Counted from the stretch's first letter, positions 33,241 through 40,821 are shown. The stretch: 43,086 bases of DNA from Candidatus Saccharimonadota bacterium (GCA_017512175.1 JAFWHA010000001.1:1-43086), one strand, 5' to 3'. The notes: generated by a model not told the origin, from the letters alone. Numbers and translations are program-made.

Positions 33241-34502
33241 ACTTTAGCGATACGGTCACGGATGCGATGCCCATCTGGCGAGCCAGCCAGCGTGTCAAGT
33301 GACACTCTCAAAAGTCCTAACGCCGTAATAAACGAATGGTCGAGTTCAATGTCGGTTTCATTATTAATTCCCGGAATGTCTTCAGAATCAACCAAATGGA
33401 TAATCGGACGACGACTAAACGGCAAATCTTGGTACCAGTCCGAAGTTGCGAGTGTCTCCTGCAACTCTACTAGCCCAGCACCACCTCCACAAAGTAGCAC
33501 CTGTTGCGGCAAAACCTCCAATAACTTAAAATCTTCCAGTGCAAGCTGTGCGCCACTTAGCCAAACGGCCAAATTCTTTTCTATGGCTTCGTTCATTTTT
33601 TCTCTTGCTTGCTCTGGCAAGTCTTTCGAATCTGGGTTTAACTTAAAGTATTCAGCGGTTTCATAATCAACGCCAATTGCTTCTGCAATCTGATGCGTAA
33701 AGCTACGTCCGCCGATGCCAAACATTTTCGTTCCATCTACGCCACCGTCATCCACAATCGCGATATCCGTAGTACCACCACCAATATCCATCACAATAGC
33801 GGAAAGATTACTATCCGGGTCATCTCCTAAACAAGCCCGACAAACTGCAAATGGCTCTACCGCCACTGCCAAAAGGTCTAGGGATAGCTCCGCACAAACT
33901 TTTTCAATTGCAGAAATATGCACGAGTGGTGCAAAAGCAGTATAAAACTGAATAGTCAAATCTGAGCCCTTAAAACCGATTGGGTTTGAAACTTTATAAC
34001 CATCAATCACTAAACTCACAATAGCAGAATTAATCAAGCGCACCTCGATATCAGGATTATTAGTTTCAAGCGCCACTTCTCTCCTGGCAAGCTCACCAGC
34101 CTTATCTTGAACTCGTTTAATAATCAAAGACATTTCTTGCTCAGAAAGAGGCTTGTTGCCATTTTTCCTACGATAGTGAACGGTAGTAGTGTTCCCCTTG
34201 ACTAGCTCTCCAGCAATTCCCACCGAAACTAACTTGCAAGTAACTCCAGCCTGTTTCTCTGCATCAGAAAGTGCACGTTCACAGGTGGAAACTACTGCTC
34301 CAATGTCCGCAATCGCTCCGGCATGCATATTAGATGCATCTTGATGCGTTCTGCCAACACCTATAATATCAAGACTTCCGTCTTTATTCTCTCTAGCAAT
34401 CACCGCCTTTACGAACTCCGTACCAATATCAAGCGAAAGTAGTACATCATCTGGCGGAGGAGTCGGTTTCTGCAATTTCTTCTTAGCCTTGATAATGCTC
34501 AT
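33228..34502 (-). CDS. ftsA: Cell division protein FtsA family (actin-like ATPase)
   Basis: A 424-residue actin-fold protein. LLSLDIGTEFVKAVIA (phosphate 1) is followed by an SHS2-type insertion, IVMDIGGGTTDIAIV (phosphate 2) and LCGGGAGLVEL (adenosine motif). FtsA tethers FtsZ to the membrane. No clear C-terminal amphipathic anchor is seen, the end reading RIRDRIAKVLQN, so a PilM-like relative cannot be fully excluded. An extended -10 (TGC-TATAAT, 34514-34509) lies 6 nt before the ATG, so the mRNA is leaderless. No ftsZ lies in the window. Confidence 0.85.
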   Translation of the reverse strand: MSIIKAKKKLQKPTPPPDDVLLSLDIGTEFVKAVIARENKDGSLDIIGVGRTHQDASNMHAGAIADIGAVVSTCERALSDAEKQAGVTCKLVSVGIAGELVKGNTTTVHYRRKNGNKPLSEQEMSLIIKRVQDKAGELARREVALETNNPDIEVRLINSAIVSLVIDGYKVSNPIGFKGSDLTIQFYTAFAPLVHISAIEKVCAELSLDLLAVAVEPFAVCRACLGDDPDSNLSAIVMDIGGGTTDIAIVDDGGVDGTKMFGIGGRSFTHQIAEAIGVDYETAEYFKLNPDSKDLPEQAREKMNEAIEKNLAVWLSGAQLALEDFKLLEVLPQQVLLCGGGAGLVELQETLATSDWYQDLPFSRRPIIHLVDSEDIPGINNETDIELDHSFITALGLLRVSLDTLAGSPDGHRIRDRIAKVLQN

Positions 34503-34523
34503 ACTTACATTATAGCATATCTA

Positions 34524-34552
34524 TTACAAAGGATGAAAAATAATTCTATAAT
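34524..34552 (+). promoter_or_regulatory. Promoter of the DGR template RNA
   Basis: TTACAA (34524-34529), a 17-nt spacer and TATAAT (34547-34552), divergent from the ftsA promoter. It is the only good plus-strand promoter seen before the template repeat. Confidence 0.55.
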
Positions 34553-34557
34553 ATAGT

Positions 34558-35136
34558 TGTGGAAATGAGGTATCTGGTTGGGGAACAGATCCGCCTTCCA
34601 GACCATTTCTGTGAGGAAAGAGGCATCCTTGAACTTTTATATTCGAGGTATCAGACAGTTTACATCGCACACACGCGTCGATGTATCTTTTAAATTGTCT
34701 CTTTTGGAACTGGATACTTATTGTTGTACTCTGCGATAACCTTGTGCACTAGTTGTGTGACCTCGGGTTGGCCTTGCGTTGCAGTACTAGGCAGGAATAT
34801 TAAACTGTTAGAGTATGTAGTATCCAAAGGCCCGAGTGGCCCGTTGCCGAAGTTATTCTAGGCGATAGCTCAAGAGTTGCGGTATGTTTGCCCGTCCATA
34901 CTGTTAGAGTAGTAGGTAGTGAGTATCCCGCGCCGGCTACTTCAACTCGGGTGCCTTCCAGAATAACGGCAACGGCAACTGGTGGTCTTCTACTGCTTAT
35001 AGTACTGCTACCAACGCTTACAACCTGAACTTCAACACGACGAACGTCAACCCGCAGAACAACAACAACAAGTACAACGGGTTTAATGTCCGCTGCGTGT
35101 CAGTCTAGCCGTTCCCAGTTCCCCTACATATTCCTC
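34558..35136 (+). ncRNA. DGR template RNA with a ~370-nt structured leader
   Basis: From the promoter at 34547 the non-coding transcript runs through the template repeat. The leader begins with a stem GAAATG/CATTTC (34562-34567 with 34604-34609) enclosing TCTGG/CCAGA. An ACATCG/CGATGT hairpin and a 12-bp direct repeat ACTGTTAGAGTA (34804 and 34900) follow, the latter just before the TR. No reading frame with coding features is present. The RNA would be antisense to any read-through from the RT gene, which faces it. The 3' end is not defined. Confidence 0.65.
34927..35136 (+). repeat. Template repeat (TR) of the DGR
   Basis: The 182-nt core (34927-35108) matches VR2 exactly except at adenines, and VR1 likewise apart from its last ~20 nt and a 3-nt insertion. 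Identity with VR2 continues past the shared stop codon to 35136. Read in the VR frame it has 14 AAC codons that differ in one or both VRs, four in a row at 35058-35069; AAC allows the widest amino acid range under adenine mutagenesis. The IMH-like segment GGGTTTAATGTCCG is common to TR and both VRs. Confidence 0.97.
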
Positions 35137-35212
35137 ACATCAAAATAATTTCCACGATGACGGGCACCAAAAACCAGAATAAAGAAATCAGCATCACGAT
35201 TAGTGCCAGAAT

Positions 35213-36388
35213 CTACTGCTTCGGGTAATCCCAGCCCACTGATTCGAATACTTTTTGACACAATTTTTCTCCGCGCAGTTTACTACAATACCCTAAATAC
35301 GAAGCGATAGATTCGGTCGAGCCGGATACTCCAGATTCGAATTTACGCGCCGCCTGATAGAAATTATCTTTGAATCTTCTTCCCGGCACTCGGAAAAACG
35401 GATATACCACCGCCCCTAAGAACGGTACGCCTTTCTTCACCTCTTGGACATGAGTCTTTTTCGGATGCATTTTAAGTCCTATGTTCTGCAAATATCTCTC
35501 TATTACTTTGACGTCATTTAGAGCAATGTCTTTCTTCTCTGCCGGCACTACTAGATAAAAATCATCTACATATCTTCCGTAGTGTTTATATCCGAGATCC
35601 ATCGTTACAAAACGGTCGAGCTGCGAAAGATAAATATTCGAAAGCAGTTGTGAAGAAAGATTTCCAATCACGATACCCTTCCCCTTAGGCTGATAAAATA
35701 GGCTTTTACTATCTGGCAATAAGTCCCAAAGCCTCACTGGCGGACGAATCTTCACTCCTTTTACCGGATCGTCCATAATTATCTCCCGCCAGAGATATTT
35801 TAGCAGTCTATAATGCACGCCTCTTTTTGGAAACTGCCTTTTTAGTCCCCAACAGATGATACAATATAGCCTCTCTCGCGGTAAACTCATAAAATATCCC
35901 TGTATATCCATCTTAATTATATAGGTTTCTTTCCGATAATTATTAGAAACCGAGCGGATGTCATGCTCTAATCGGTCTATCCCAAAATGTGTGCCCTTTC
36001 CTTTACGGCAAGAGGAGGAATTATAAATAAATCTCTTGTCCCACCAGTTCGCACACATATTATGTAAGAAATGGTGCACTACCCTATCTCGAAATGGCGC
36101 CGCAAAAATTTCTCTCACAACTGGTCGCGTTACGATAAACGCAATTCCGCGGCTAGGTTTGTAGCGTCTATACATGATGTCATCCGCCAAAAGTTCAATG
36201 TTTTCGATGTATCGCACTTCAAAAGCATTTTCGTCAGCAGTTTTTAGCTTCCCCTTCCTTGCCTCGAAAAATGCCCTTGTCAACGCTCTGATTAGCCAAG
36301 CCCTATCCACCCTGAAATATGGCTGTTCCAGCGCCTCCAACTCGTCGGAATCATTAAATGACCATTCTGTATCTGCTTCCACCATCAT
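35213..36388 (-). CDS. DGR reverse transcriptase
   Basis: A 391-residue RT. The catalytic Asp161 lies in IIKMDIQGYF and the YVDD box at 273-276. Motif 4 is IGNLSSQ (241-247), with the S-Q ending that marks DGR RTs in place of the QG of group II introns. No maturase or nuclease domain follows. It would copy the template RNA into adenine-mutagenised cDNA that replaces VRs. It follows the Avd-like gene by about 70 nt. The start region is three 23-bp repeats, each offering ATGs; the frame used here begins at the last pair (36388 and 36385). Confidence 0.97.
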   Translation of the reverse strand: MMVEADTEWSFNDSDELEALEQPYFRVDRAWLIRALTRAFFEARKGKLKTADENAFEVRYIENIELLADDIMYRRYKPSRGIAFIVTRPVVREIFAAPFRDRVVHHFLHNMCANWWDKRFIYNSSSCRKGKGTHFGIDRLEHDIRSVSNNYRKETYIIKMDIQGYFMSLPRERLYCIICWGLKRQFPKRGVHYRLLKYLWREIIMDDPVKGVKIRPPVRLWDLLPDSKSLFYQPKGKGIVIGNLSSQLLSNIYLSQLDRFVTMDLGYKHYGRYVDDFYLVVPAEKKDIALNDVKVIERYLQNIGLKMHPKKTHVQEVKKGVPFLGAVVYPFFRVPGRRFKDNFYQAARKFESGVSGSTESIASYLGYCSKLRGEKLCQKVFESVGWDYPKQ

Positions 36389-36431
36389 TCTGTATCTGCT
36401 TCCACCATCATTCTGTATCTGCTTCCACCAT
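36363..36431. repeat. Three 23-bp repeats at the RT start
   Basis: GATGGTGGAAGCAGATACAGAAT is repeated three times on the minus strand (described by positions: ATGs at 36431, 36411/36408 and 36388/36385). Because 23 is not a multiple of three, the first two copies encode MVEADTE followed by TGA, which overlaps the next ATG. Only the last copy opens the RT frame. Confidence 0.9.
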
Positions 36432-36459
36432 ATACATTTACCTATGCTTCTAGCGCATA

Positions 36460-37425
36460 TTATTTCTGAGTCTTTGCCATTTCCTTTAAAAACTCCATCG
36501 GAATTTGTTTGGATTCCCGGCTTTTCTCCGCAATCTGGCGCGGAGTCTGTTTATCGTTTTCATCATAGGTTGGTACAATTTCATCATCTTCACCAGTTAT
36601 CACGCTTCGCCGCTTTGGCATTCTTGATGTTCCATTAGCTTTCCTAATCTCTTTCCTGCGCTCAGTGCTAATTAACTTTTTTATCACGTTGCAGATATCT
36701 GCCGCTTCGTGTGCCTTAGACGGACGCGTACATTGTAAGTTTACAATCGAAATCAAGTCCGCCATTATCTGATAGTTCACTTCGTCCAGTTTCTCCAGAC
36801 ATTCCATCGGCGTAATCATTCCATTAAGTCCCAAAATCAAAATCTGGTTTAACTCCATCACCGAGCTCAACAGACCATTTCCTACGACTATTTTGAGATC
36901 GGTCGGAAAATTCTTCGTAATAGTCCTAATAATGCGTTGTAATTCCCGAATTCTATTACTCAGTTCCGGCCAAAGTACTTTCGGAATCAGCATGTTAATC
37001 ACCGTGTCCCAGTCTGCTTGCTCGGCTCTAGAAATCTTAGAAAAGACTTCGTCCGTCACTCTATTGTTGAGACAAATTGCCACGAGCTCATCAGTACTAT
37101 CTGGAGATAGTGCCATTCCCAAACGCTTAGCGCCCATAGTTACAGCTTTGACATCACGAATAAAAATCACGCCGGTCTTAGATATGTATTCGTAATCATC
37201 ATCTTCTCTGATGTTTACGGTTTTCTTCAGGCGCGGCGCGAACAAGTATTTGTAATAGAGGACTGATTTTCCAATTATTTTCCACCAATCCCCATCCGAA
37301 TGAAAGAGAAAAATCCTAGTGAAATTATCTTTCTCAAGTCCTGTAACGAGCTCCTTGCGCCTTAGATACTCTGTCTTTTCCTTGAGATGAATTGAGTCGC
37401 GTCTTATTTCTCCGGCTTTAGTCAT
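36460..37425 (-). CDS. Avd-like four-helix-bundle accessory protein with an extra N-terminal domain
   Basis: A 321-residue protein directly upstream of the RT. Residues about 155-255 carry the pattern of Avd / four-helix-bundle proteins of DGRs (RIIRTITKNFPTDLKIVVGN, then MELNQILILG, LEKLDEVNYQIMADL). These form pentameric barrels that bind RT and template RNA. Avd is normally about 125 residues; here about 150 residues precede it (FLFHSDGDWWKIIGKS and AKRLGMAL, with a faint likeness to MutS domain I) and a basic, disordered tail follows (KRRSVITGEDDE). GGAGGATAA precedes the ATG and is itself the last unit of the hairpin array. Confidence 0.75.
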   Translation of the reverse strand: MTKAGEIRRDSIHLKEKTEYLRRKELVTGLEKDNFTRIFLFHSDGDWWKIIGKSVLYYKYLFAPRLKKTVNIREDDDYEYISKTGVIFIRDVKAVTMGAKRLGMALSPDSTDELVAICLNNRVTDEVFSKISRAEQADWDTVINMLIPKVLWPELSNRIRELQRIIRTITKNFPTDLKIVVGNGLLSSVMELNQILILGLNGMITPMECLEKLDEVNYQIMADLISIVNLQCTRPSKAHEAADICNVIKKLISTERRKEIRKANGTSRMPKRRSVITGEDDEIVPTYDENDKQTPRQIAEKSRESKQIPMEFLKEMAKTQK

Positions 37426-37426
37426 T

Positions 37427-37673
37427 TATCCTCCATTCTATTGCATAATTTTATACTACATTTCACAGGATATTTTTATACTATACTTTACAGGATAATT
37501 TTATCCTACGTTTCATAGTATATTTTTACACTACGTTTTGTAGGATAATTTTATGCTACGTTTTGTAGCATATTTTTATACTACATTTCATAGTATATTT
37601 TTTATCCTATGTTTTGTAGTATATTTTTTATCCTACATTCTATAGGATAAAGTTATGCAACATTTCGTTGCAT
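37427..37673 (-). repeat. Array of ten 25-bp hairpin repeats ending in the avd ribosome binding site
   Basis: On the minus strand, units of the form TATNCTA, 6-8 nt, TAGNATA, A/T spacer recur about every 25 bp. Units at about 37673, 37649, 37597 and 37568 are perfect hairpins whose variable base pair changes in a compensated way (G:C, C:G, A:T, G:C). Units that do not self-pair can pair with a neighbour, for example an outer TATCCTAC/GTAGGATA across two units. The last unit contains the GGAGGATAA of the avd-like gene. Confidence 0.8.
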
Positions 37674-37676
37674 AAA

Positions 37677-37736
37677 CCCTGTGCCTGCAAGCAGGCACAG
37701 GGTATGGCGAAAGCCTTCTGCTGGAAGTCTTTCGCC
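37677..37736. terminator. Two strong hairpins between target 2 and avd
   Basis: CCCTGTGCCTGC pairs with GCAGGCACAGGG (37677-37702), and GGCGAAAG/CTTTCGCC encloses CTTC/GAAG (37706-37736). On the minus strand the T-tract after them is weak (GGGTTTATG), so they may attenuate rather than fully stop transcription from the target gene into avd-RT. Confidence 0.5.
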
Positions 37737-37819
37737 GCTTCTTTTTCACTTTGTCAACGTTTCATCTTCATGGTTTACTTTAACTTATCCTACACATTGT
37801 AGTATTTTTTCTCCGTGGA

Positions 37820-38029
37820 GAGGAATATGTAGGGGAACTGGGAACGGCTAGACTGACACGCAGCGGACATTAAACCCGTTGTACTTGCCGCTGCGGCCCT
37901 GCGGGGAGACGAGCGTCGTGCCGAAGTCCAGGTGGTAAGCGTAGGTAGCAGTACTATAAGCAGTAGAAGACCACCAGTAGCCGCGGCCGTTATTCTGGAA
38001 GGCACCCGAGAGGAAGTAGCCGGCGCGGG
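37820..38029 (-). repeat. Variable repeat VR2 of the DGR, with shared 3' flank
   Basis: 182 nt of VR (38029-37848) align to the TR without gaps. About 21 substitutions all lie at template adenines, in 13 AAC codons, which became CTC, CGC, TAC, CAC, GAC, GGC, TCC and AGC. Identity with the TR continues through the stop codon and a further 28 nt to 37820. Just beyond is a short TCTCC/GGAGA hairpin. Confidence 0.96.
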
Positions 38030-39980
38030 GAAGATTGAATGGGAAGGCTTCTAGTATCTGGTATTCGGAAGTAGTGGAATGGTTAGCAGGATTGATACCG
38101 TAAGTGTTTAGCAGGGAGCCCCAAGATTTCTGCGCGGAAGTAGATACGCTATTAGTGTAGTTAGTTGGGAGTTTCCAGCCGATTGGGCAGATGGAGTATC
38201 CAGCATCACCGCTAGATGTTACCATATCTGACTTACCAGAGCCGGCCGTAGCTGCAGACCAAGAGTAGTACCAAATGTTATTCCAGGCCGCCGCATCGCC
38301 AGTATTACCAATATTGTAGGCAGTATTACCGTTCAGAGCGTAAGTATTGTCATTATTAGTTAGGTTAGAGGCCTTGACCGGAGTCCAGATGCCAGCAGAA
38401 GTGATATTACCGTAAACTGCATCCGTTCTGGAAGTAGTTACTGCTTTACCGTTCTGAGATACTTCCACTGGCTGTGCAGTCAAGCTAGAGCTCTTGTTCA
38501 TGCCAGGAGTTGTGTAGTTCTTATAGAGCGGAAGATTAAGGTTTTCTGTCATCCAGCAGTTCCCATCAGCTAGTTTCCTGATAGTATAGGTCTGGGCATT
38601 AGAGCTACTTGGAGCGACTTTGTTCGTGATGCTTCCAGTACCATCTTTACCACGCCAGTCGTAAAGCACTCTGGTCGGAACGTAAGCAGAAGAGCCTGCA
38701 TGAGAGCCGTTAGTGTCTTCCTCTTGTGCGGTGTTAGATGGAGTCGTAGCGGTGGAACAGACAGCCGTCGTCATCTCTTGCATATAAGTGATGTTCCAGA
38801 AAGTAGGAGTAGGAGAAACATAAGTCACTTCGTTCTCGTAAGACTTATCATATAGCGGGATAGAAGTGTTGACCGTATAGGTCCCTTCGATTAGCGCCGG
38901 AGAAGTACAACGAATCGTTACGTTACCAGTGTCCGTAGTGATGCTATTCACTGTACAAGTGCCAGTCTTTGTCGTATCATCTTTCTTCGTTAGAGTAACC
39001 GTAACATCAGAGTTGGAGAAAGCATAGTTCGTATGCAAACTAGTGACGATAGTTACATCCTGTCCACCAATCGGACTGAGTGAAGTCGGATAAACGCTCG
39101 CTTTATCAAAAGTAGACACCGAAGAATCTGGCACAGCGAAATAATTAACCACCCCGACATACTGACCAGAATCCATAGCTAGATTCGCTTTTGCACCATA
39201 GTAAACGTTGAAGGTATCGCCAGTTGCAGGAGTAGCCGACTCGGAACTCTTAACCTTAATCGCAGAGGAGCGAAGCGGCGCCTGAGCGAATTTATTCGTA
39301 CTAATCAGTGCTTTACCAGATTCTCCAGTACTCGATTCGCCATTACTATCGACGTAAATTTCGTCGAAGTTTGCAAAAGTATCTGGAATACCAGCTTCGC
39401 GACTATTTCCGCCTAGTACTGCAAATCCCCAAGTATTGTCCGCAAGAGCCGTAGGAGCAGCCGTCGTACCAGTAGTTGGCGAAAGGAAATTGCTTTCCGT
39501 ACTAATACCATCTTTGTAGAGCGCGTTACCCGGATGTGTCGTATCATAATCATTTAGCTGATCCATCGAGAAATAGAGGTCATAGCCGTCTGGATTATCC
39601 GTAACAATTTTGACTGCATCATGTGCCACTGCGAGAGCACCATCTGGTGTAGCAGAAATATCCATAACGATATTATCTGCAGACGAAACTGACGTAGAAT
39701 AATCAGTTCCCTCTATATTGAAGAAAAGCGTGTCGGCATTGGTAATACTTTGTGGCGCAAAAACGGAGGAAGCCACAAATGCAGAAACGAATGCCATTAG
39801 GAACACAACCACGACACTCACCACCCACCGCTGATTACCTTTTAGCGATAAGCCGTTCCCGTGCGCCTTGCTACCCCTATTCATCCAAGATTTTCTACCG
39901 ATAATCTTGTTTTTACCCGAAAAGCTGCTCCCCGATATTCCTTCTTGAGCGCTTCCCTTGTATTTTAGTTTGTTTGACAT
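37848..39980 (-). CDS. DGR target protein 2: membrane-anchored FISUMP surface protein
   Basis: A 710-residue protein from the ATG at 39980 (GGAGG 5 nt upstream). A basic cytoplasmic N-terminus leads to one membrane helix (about 52-75) that anchors the rest outside. Residues about 80-300 form a beta-rich region. An Ig/IPT-like domain follows (YPTSLSPIGGQDVTIVTS to VTYVSPTPTFWN). The FISUMP domain occupies the C-terminal ~310 residues (YTIRKLADGNCWMTENLNL, ICPIGWKLPTNYT, GYWWSSTAYS, GFNVRCVSV). VR2 makes up the last 60 residues. It is the likely first gene of a target-avd-RT unit and probably binds surfaces or host cells (inference). Confidence 0.93.
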   Translation of the reverse strand: MSNKLKYKGSAQEGISGSSFSGKNKIIGRKSWMNRGSKAHGNGLSLKGNQRWVVSVVVVFLMAFVSAFVASSVFAPQSITNADTLFFNIEGTDYSTSVSSADNIVMDISATPDGALAVAHDAVKIVTDNPDGYDLYFSMDQLNDYDTTHPGNALYKDGISTESNFLSPTTGTTAAPTALADNTWGFAVLGGNSREAGIPDTFANFDEIYVDSNGESSTGESGKALISTNKFAQAPLRSSAIKVKSSESATPATGDTFNVYYGAKANLAMDSGQYVGVVNYFAVPDSSVSTFDKASVYPTSLSPIGGQDVTIVTSLHTNYAFSNSDVTVTLTKKDDTTKTGTCTVNSITTDTGNVTIRCTSPALIEGTYTVNTSIPLYDKSYENEVTYVSPTPTFWNITYMQEMTTAVCSTATTPSNTAQEEDTNGSHAGSSAYVPTRVLYDWRGKDGTGSITNKVAPSSSNAQTYTIRKLADGNCWMTENLNLPLYKNYTTPGMNKSSSLTAQPVEVSQNGKAVTTSRTDAVYGNITSAGIWTPVKASNLTNNDNTYALNGNTAYNIGNTGDAAAWNNIWYYSWSAATAGSGKSDMVTSSGDAGYSICPIGWKLPTNYTNSVSTSAQKSWGSLLNTYGINPANHSTTSEYQILEAFPFNLPRAGYFLSGAFQNNGRGYWWSSTAYSTATYAYHLDFGTTLVSPQGRSGKYNGFNVRCVSV

Positions 39981-40057
39981 ATTACCTCCGTTTTTTACAC
40001 ACACGCGGCGGCAACAATATCAACAATATTACCATTACCACATGCGAATTTGAATCT

Positions 40058-40087
40058 ATTATAGCACATGCGGTTTGCAAAACGCAA
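40058..40087 (-). promoter_or_regulatory. Promoter of DGR target 2
   Basis: TTGCGT (40087-40082), an 18-nt spacer and an extended -10 GTGC-TATAAT (40063-40058). The leader of about 70 nt ends in GGAGGTAAT. Confidence 0.75.
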
Positions 40088-40151
40088 GTGTTTTTATGCA
40101 ATTTTTTGGACTTTGCTTAGGCTCAAGTAATAACCCGAAATATCATTGCGC

Positions 40152-40246
40152 AAAAAAGAGGGCGGTGTCCCGCATATTACACTGCAGGTCCTGCCCTCAT
40201 TAGCCCTAATTATGCTCCTATTGTTTTTCAAAATCAAGAATTTTAC
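40152..40246 (-). repeat. Direct repeat copy A: 3' end and terminator of the nuclease gene
   Basis: About 90% identical to 40647-40740, 494 bp away. It covers the last codons of the nuclease and a terminator hairpin closed by GAGGGC/GCCCTC, with TTTTTT following on the minus strand. Confidence 0.85.
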
Positions 40247-40607
40247 CGCTTTTCGTGATGATTTTGAGTCGTTTTAGGTTTTTCTTGCTTGCAAATTGTT
40301 TTCCTAGTTCTCTCAGACACTTAGTTTGATGCCGCTTTGTGTGACGAAGATCGATGATGATATTCCGTGATTGCTTCAGTGCTCTCTGGATGATATTTTC
40401 CATCAACTGGTTGCCTTCGCCAAGCGGAGCTTTCATCTCCCACTCAAGTCCGTTCATCTTAATATCAGGAGTGTGCACTCCCGGAGTGTTACTCGTAGGG
40501 ATGAGGTCAACGTCAAAACCTTGTTCTGTCAGAAAAACCACAGTTGCATTCTCGTTAGTCTTCAAGACTACACCGTTCGGAGTGATTTTACCTCGTTTTC
40601 TCATCAT
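40218..40607 (-). CDS. Stand-alone CdiA-CT-type nuclease
   Basis: A 129-residue protein. ENATVVFLTEQGFDVDL, then TPDIKMNGLEWEMKAP (a PD-(D/E)xK-like core), LMENIIQRALKQSRNIIIDL and a terminal IITKSGKILDF follow the pattern of the C-terminal tRNase domains of contact-dependent inhibition proteins (CdiA-CT, PF18451-like) and related phage or ICE nucleases. It has no secretion signal or carrier. No immunity gene is adjacent. The start has AAAGG at a long distance, so expression may be weak. It might act in competition, defence or as a toxin; the function is inferred from pattern only. Confidence 0.65.
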   Translation of the reverse strand: MMRKRGKITPNGVVLKTNENATVVFLTEQGFDVDLIPTSNTPGVHTPDIKMNGLEWEMKAPLGEGNQLMENIIQRALKQSRNIIIDLRHTKRHQTKCLRELGKQFASKKNLKRLKIITKSGKILDFEKQ

Positions 40608-40646
40608 CTCATTATATTACCTTTCGTCCACCATTACTTATTCACG

Positions 40647-40740
40647 AAAAAGAGGGCGGTGTCCCGCATATTACACTGCAGGTCCTGCCCTCACTAATCT
40701 CAATTATACTCCTATTACTTCTCAAAATCAAGAGTTTTAC
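40647..40740 (-). repeat. Direct repeat copy B: orphan gene end and terminator
   Basis: The second copy of the 40152-40246 sequence lies immediately upstream of the nuclease gene. It includes the same GAGGGC/GCCCTC terminator, which would shield the nuclease from upstream transcription. Confidence 0.85.
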
Positions 40741-40744
40741 TCAC
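40715..40744 (-). pseudogene. Remnant 3' end of a second nuclease gene
   Basis: Minus-strand codons read VSKTLDFEK then TAA, matching the GKILDFEKQ end of the intact nuclease. Only this end survives, suggesting an earlier tandem pair of which one copy was deleted. Confidence 0.55.
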
Positions 40745-40756
40745 ATCATTACAAAG

Positions 40757-40785
40757 TTGCATTTTTACATAATGCGTGCTATAAT
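40757..40785 (+). promoter_or_regulatory. nusA promoter
   Basis: TTGCAT, a 17-nt spacer and an extended -10 GTGC-TATAAT. Confidence 0.8.
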
Positions 40786-40803
40786 GAATATATACCTAAT
40801 TGA

Positions 40804-40821
40804 CCGGCCCGGAAGGGTCGG
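40804..40821 (+). promoter_or_regulatory. Hairpin in the nusA leader
   Basis: CCGGCCC-GGAA-GGGTCGG followed by CGTTTTAAA, about 10 nt after the transcription start. It resembles a weak terminator, which could let NusA, a pausing and termination factor, control its own synthesis. Confidence 0.45.

Noticed and set aside
35213-36388. Group II intron or retron reverse transcriptase
   Set aside because: Motif 4 ends in SQ as in DGR RTs, there is no maturase domain or intron RNA, and a TR with adenine-specific VRs is present.
40218-40246. Insertion sequence bounded by the 95-bp direct repeats
   Set aside because: The enclosed gene is a nuclease, not a transposase; there are no terminal inverted repeats, and the repeats are gene ends with terminators.
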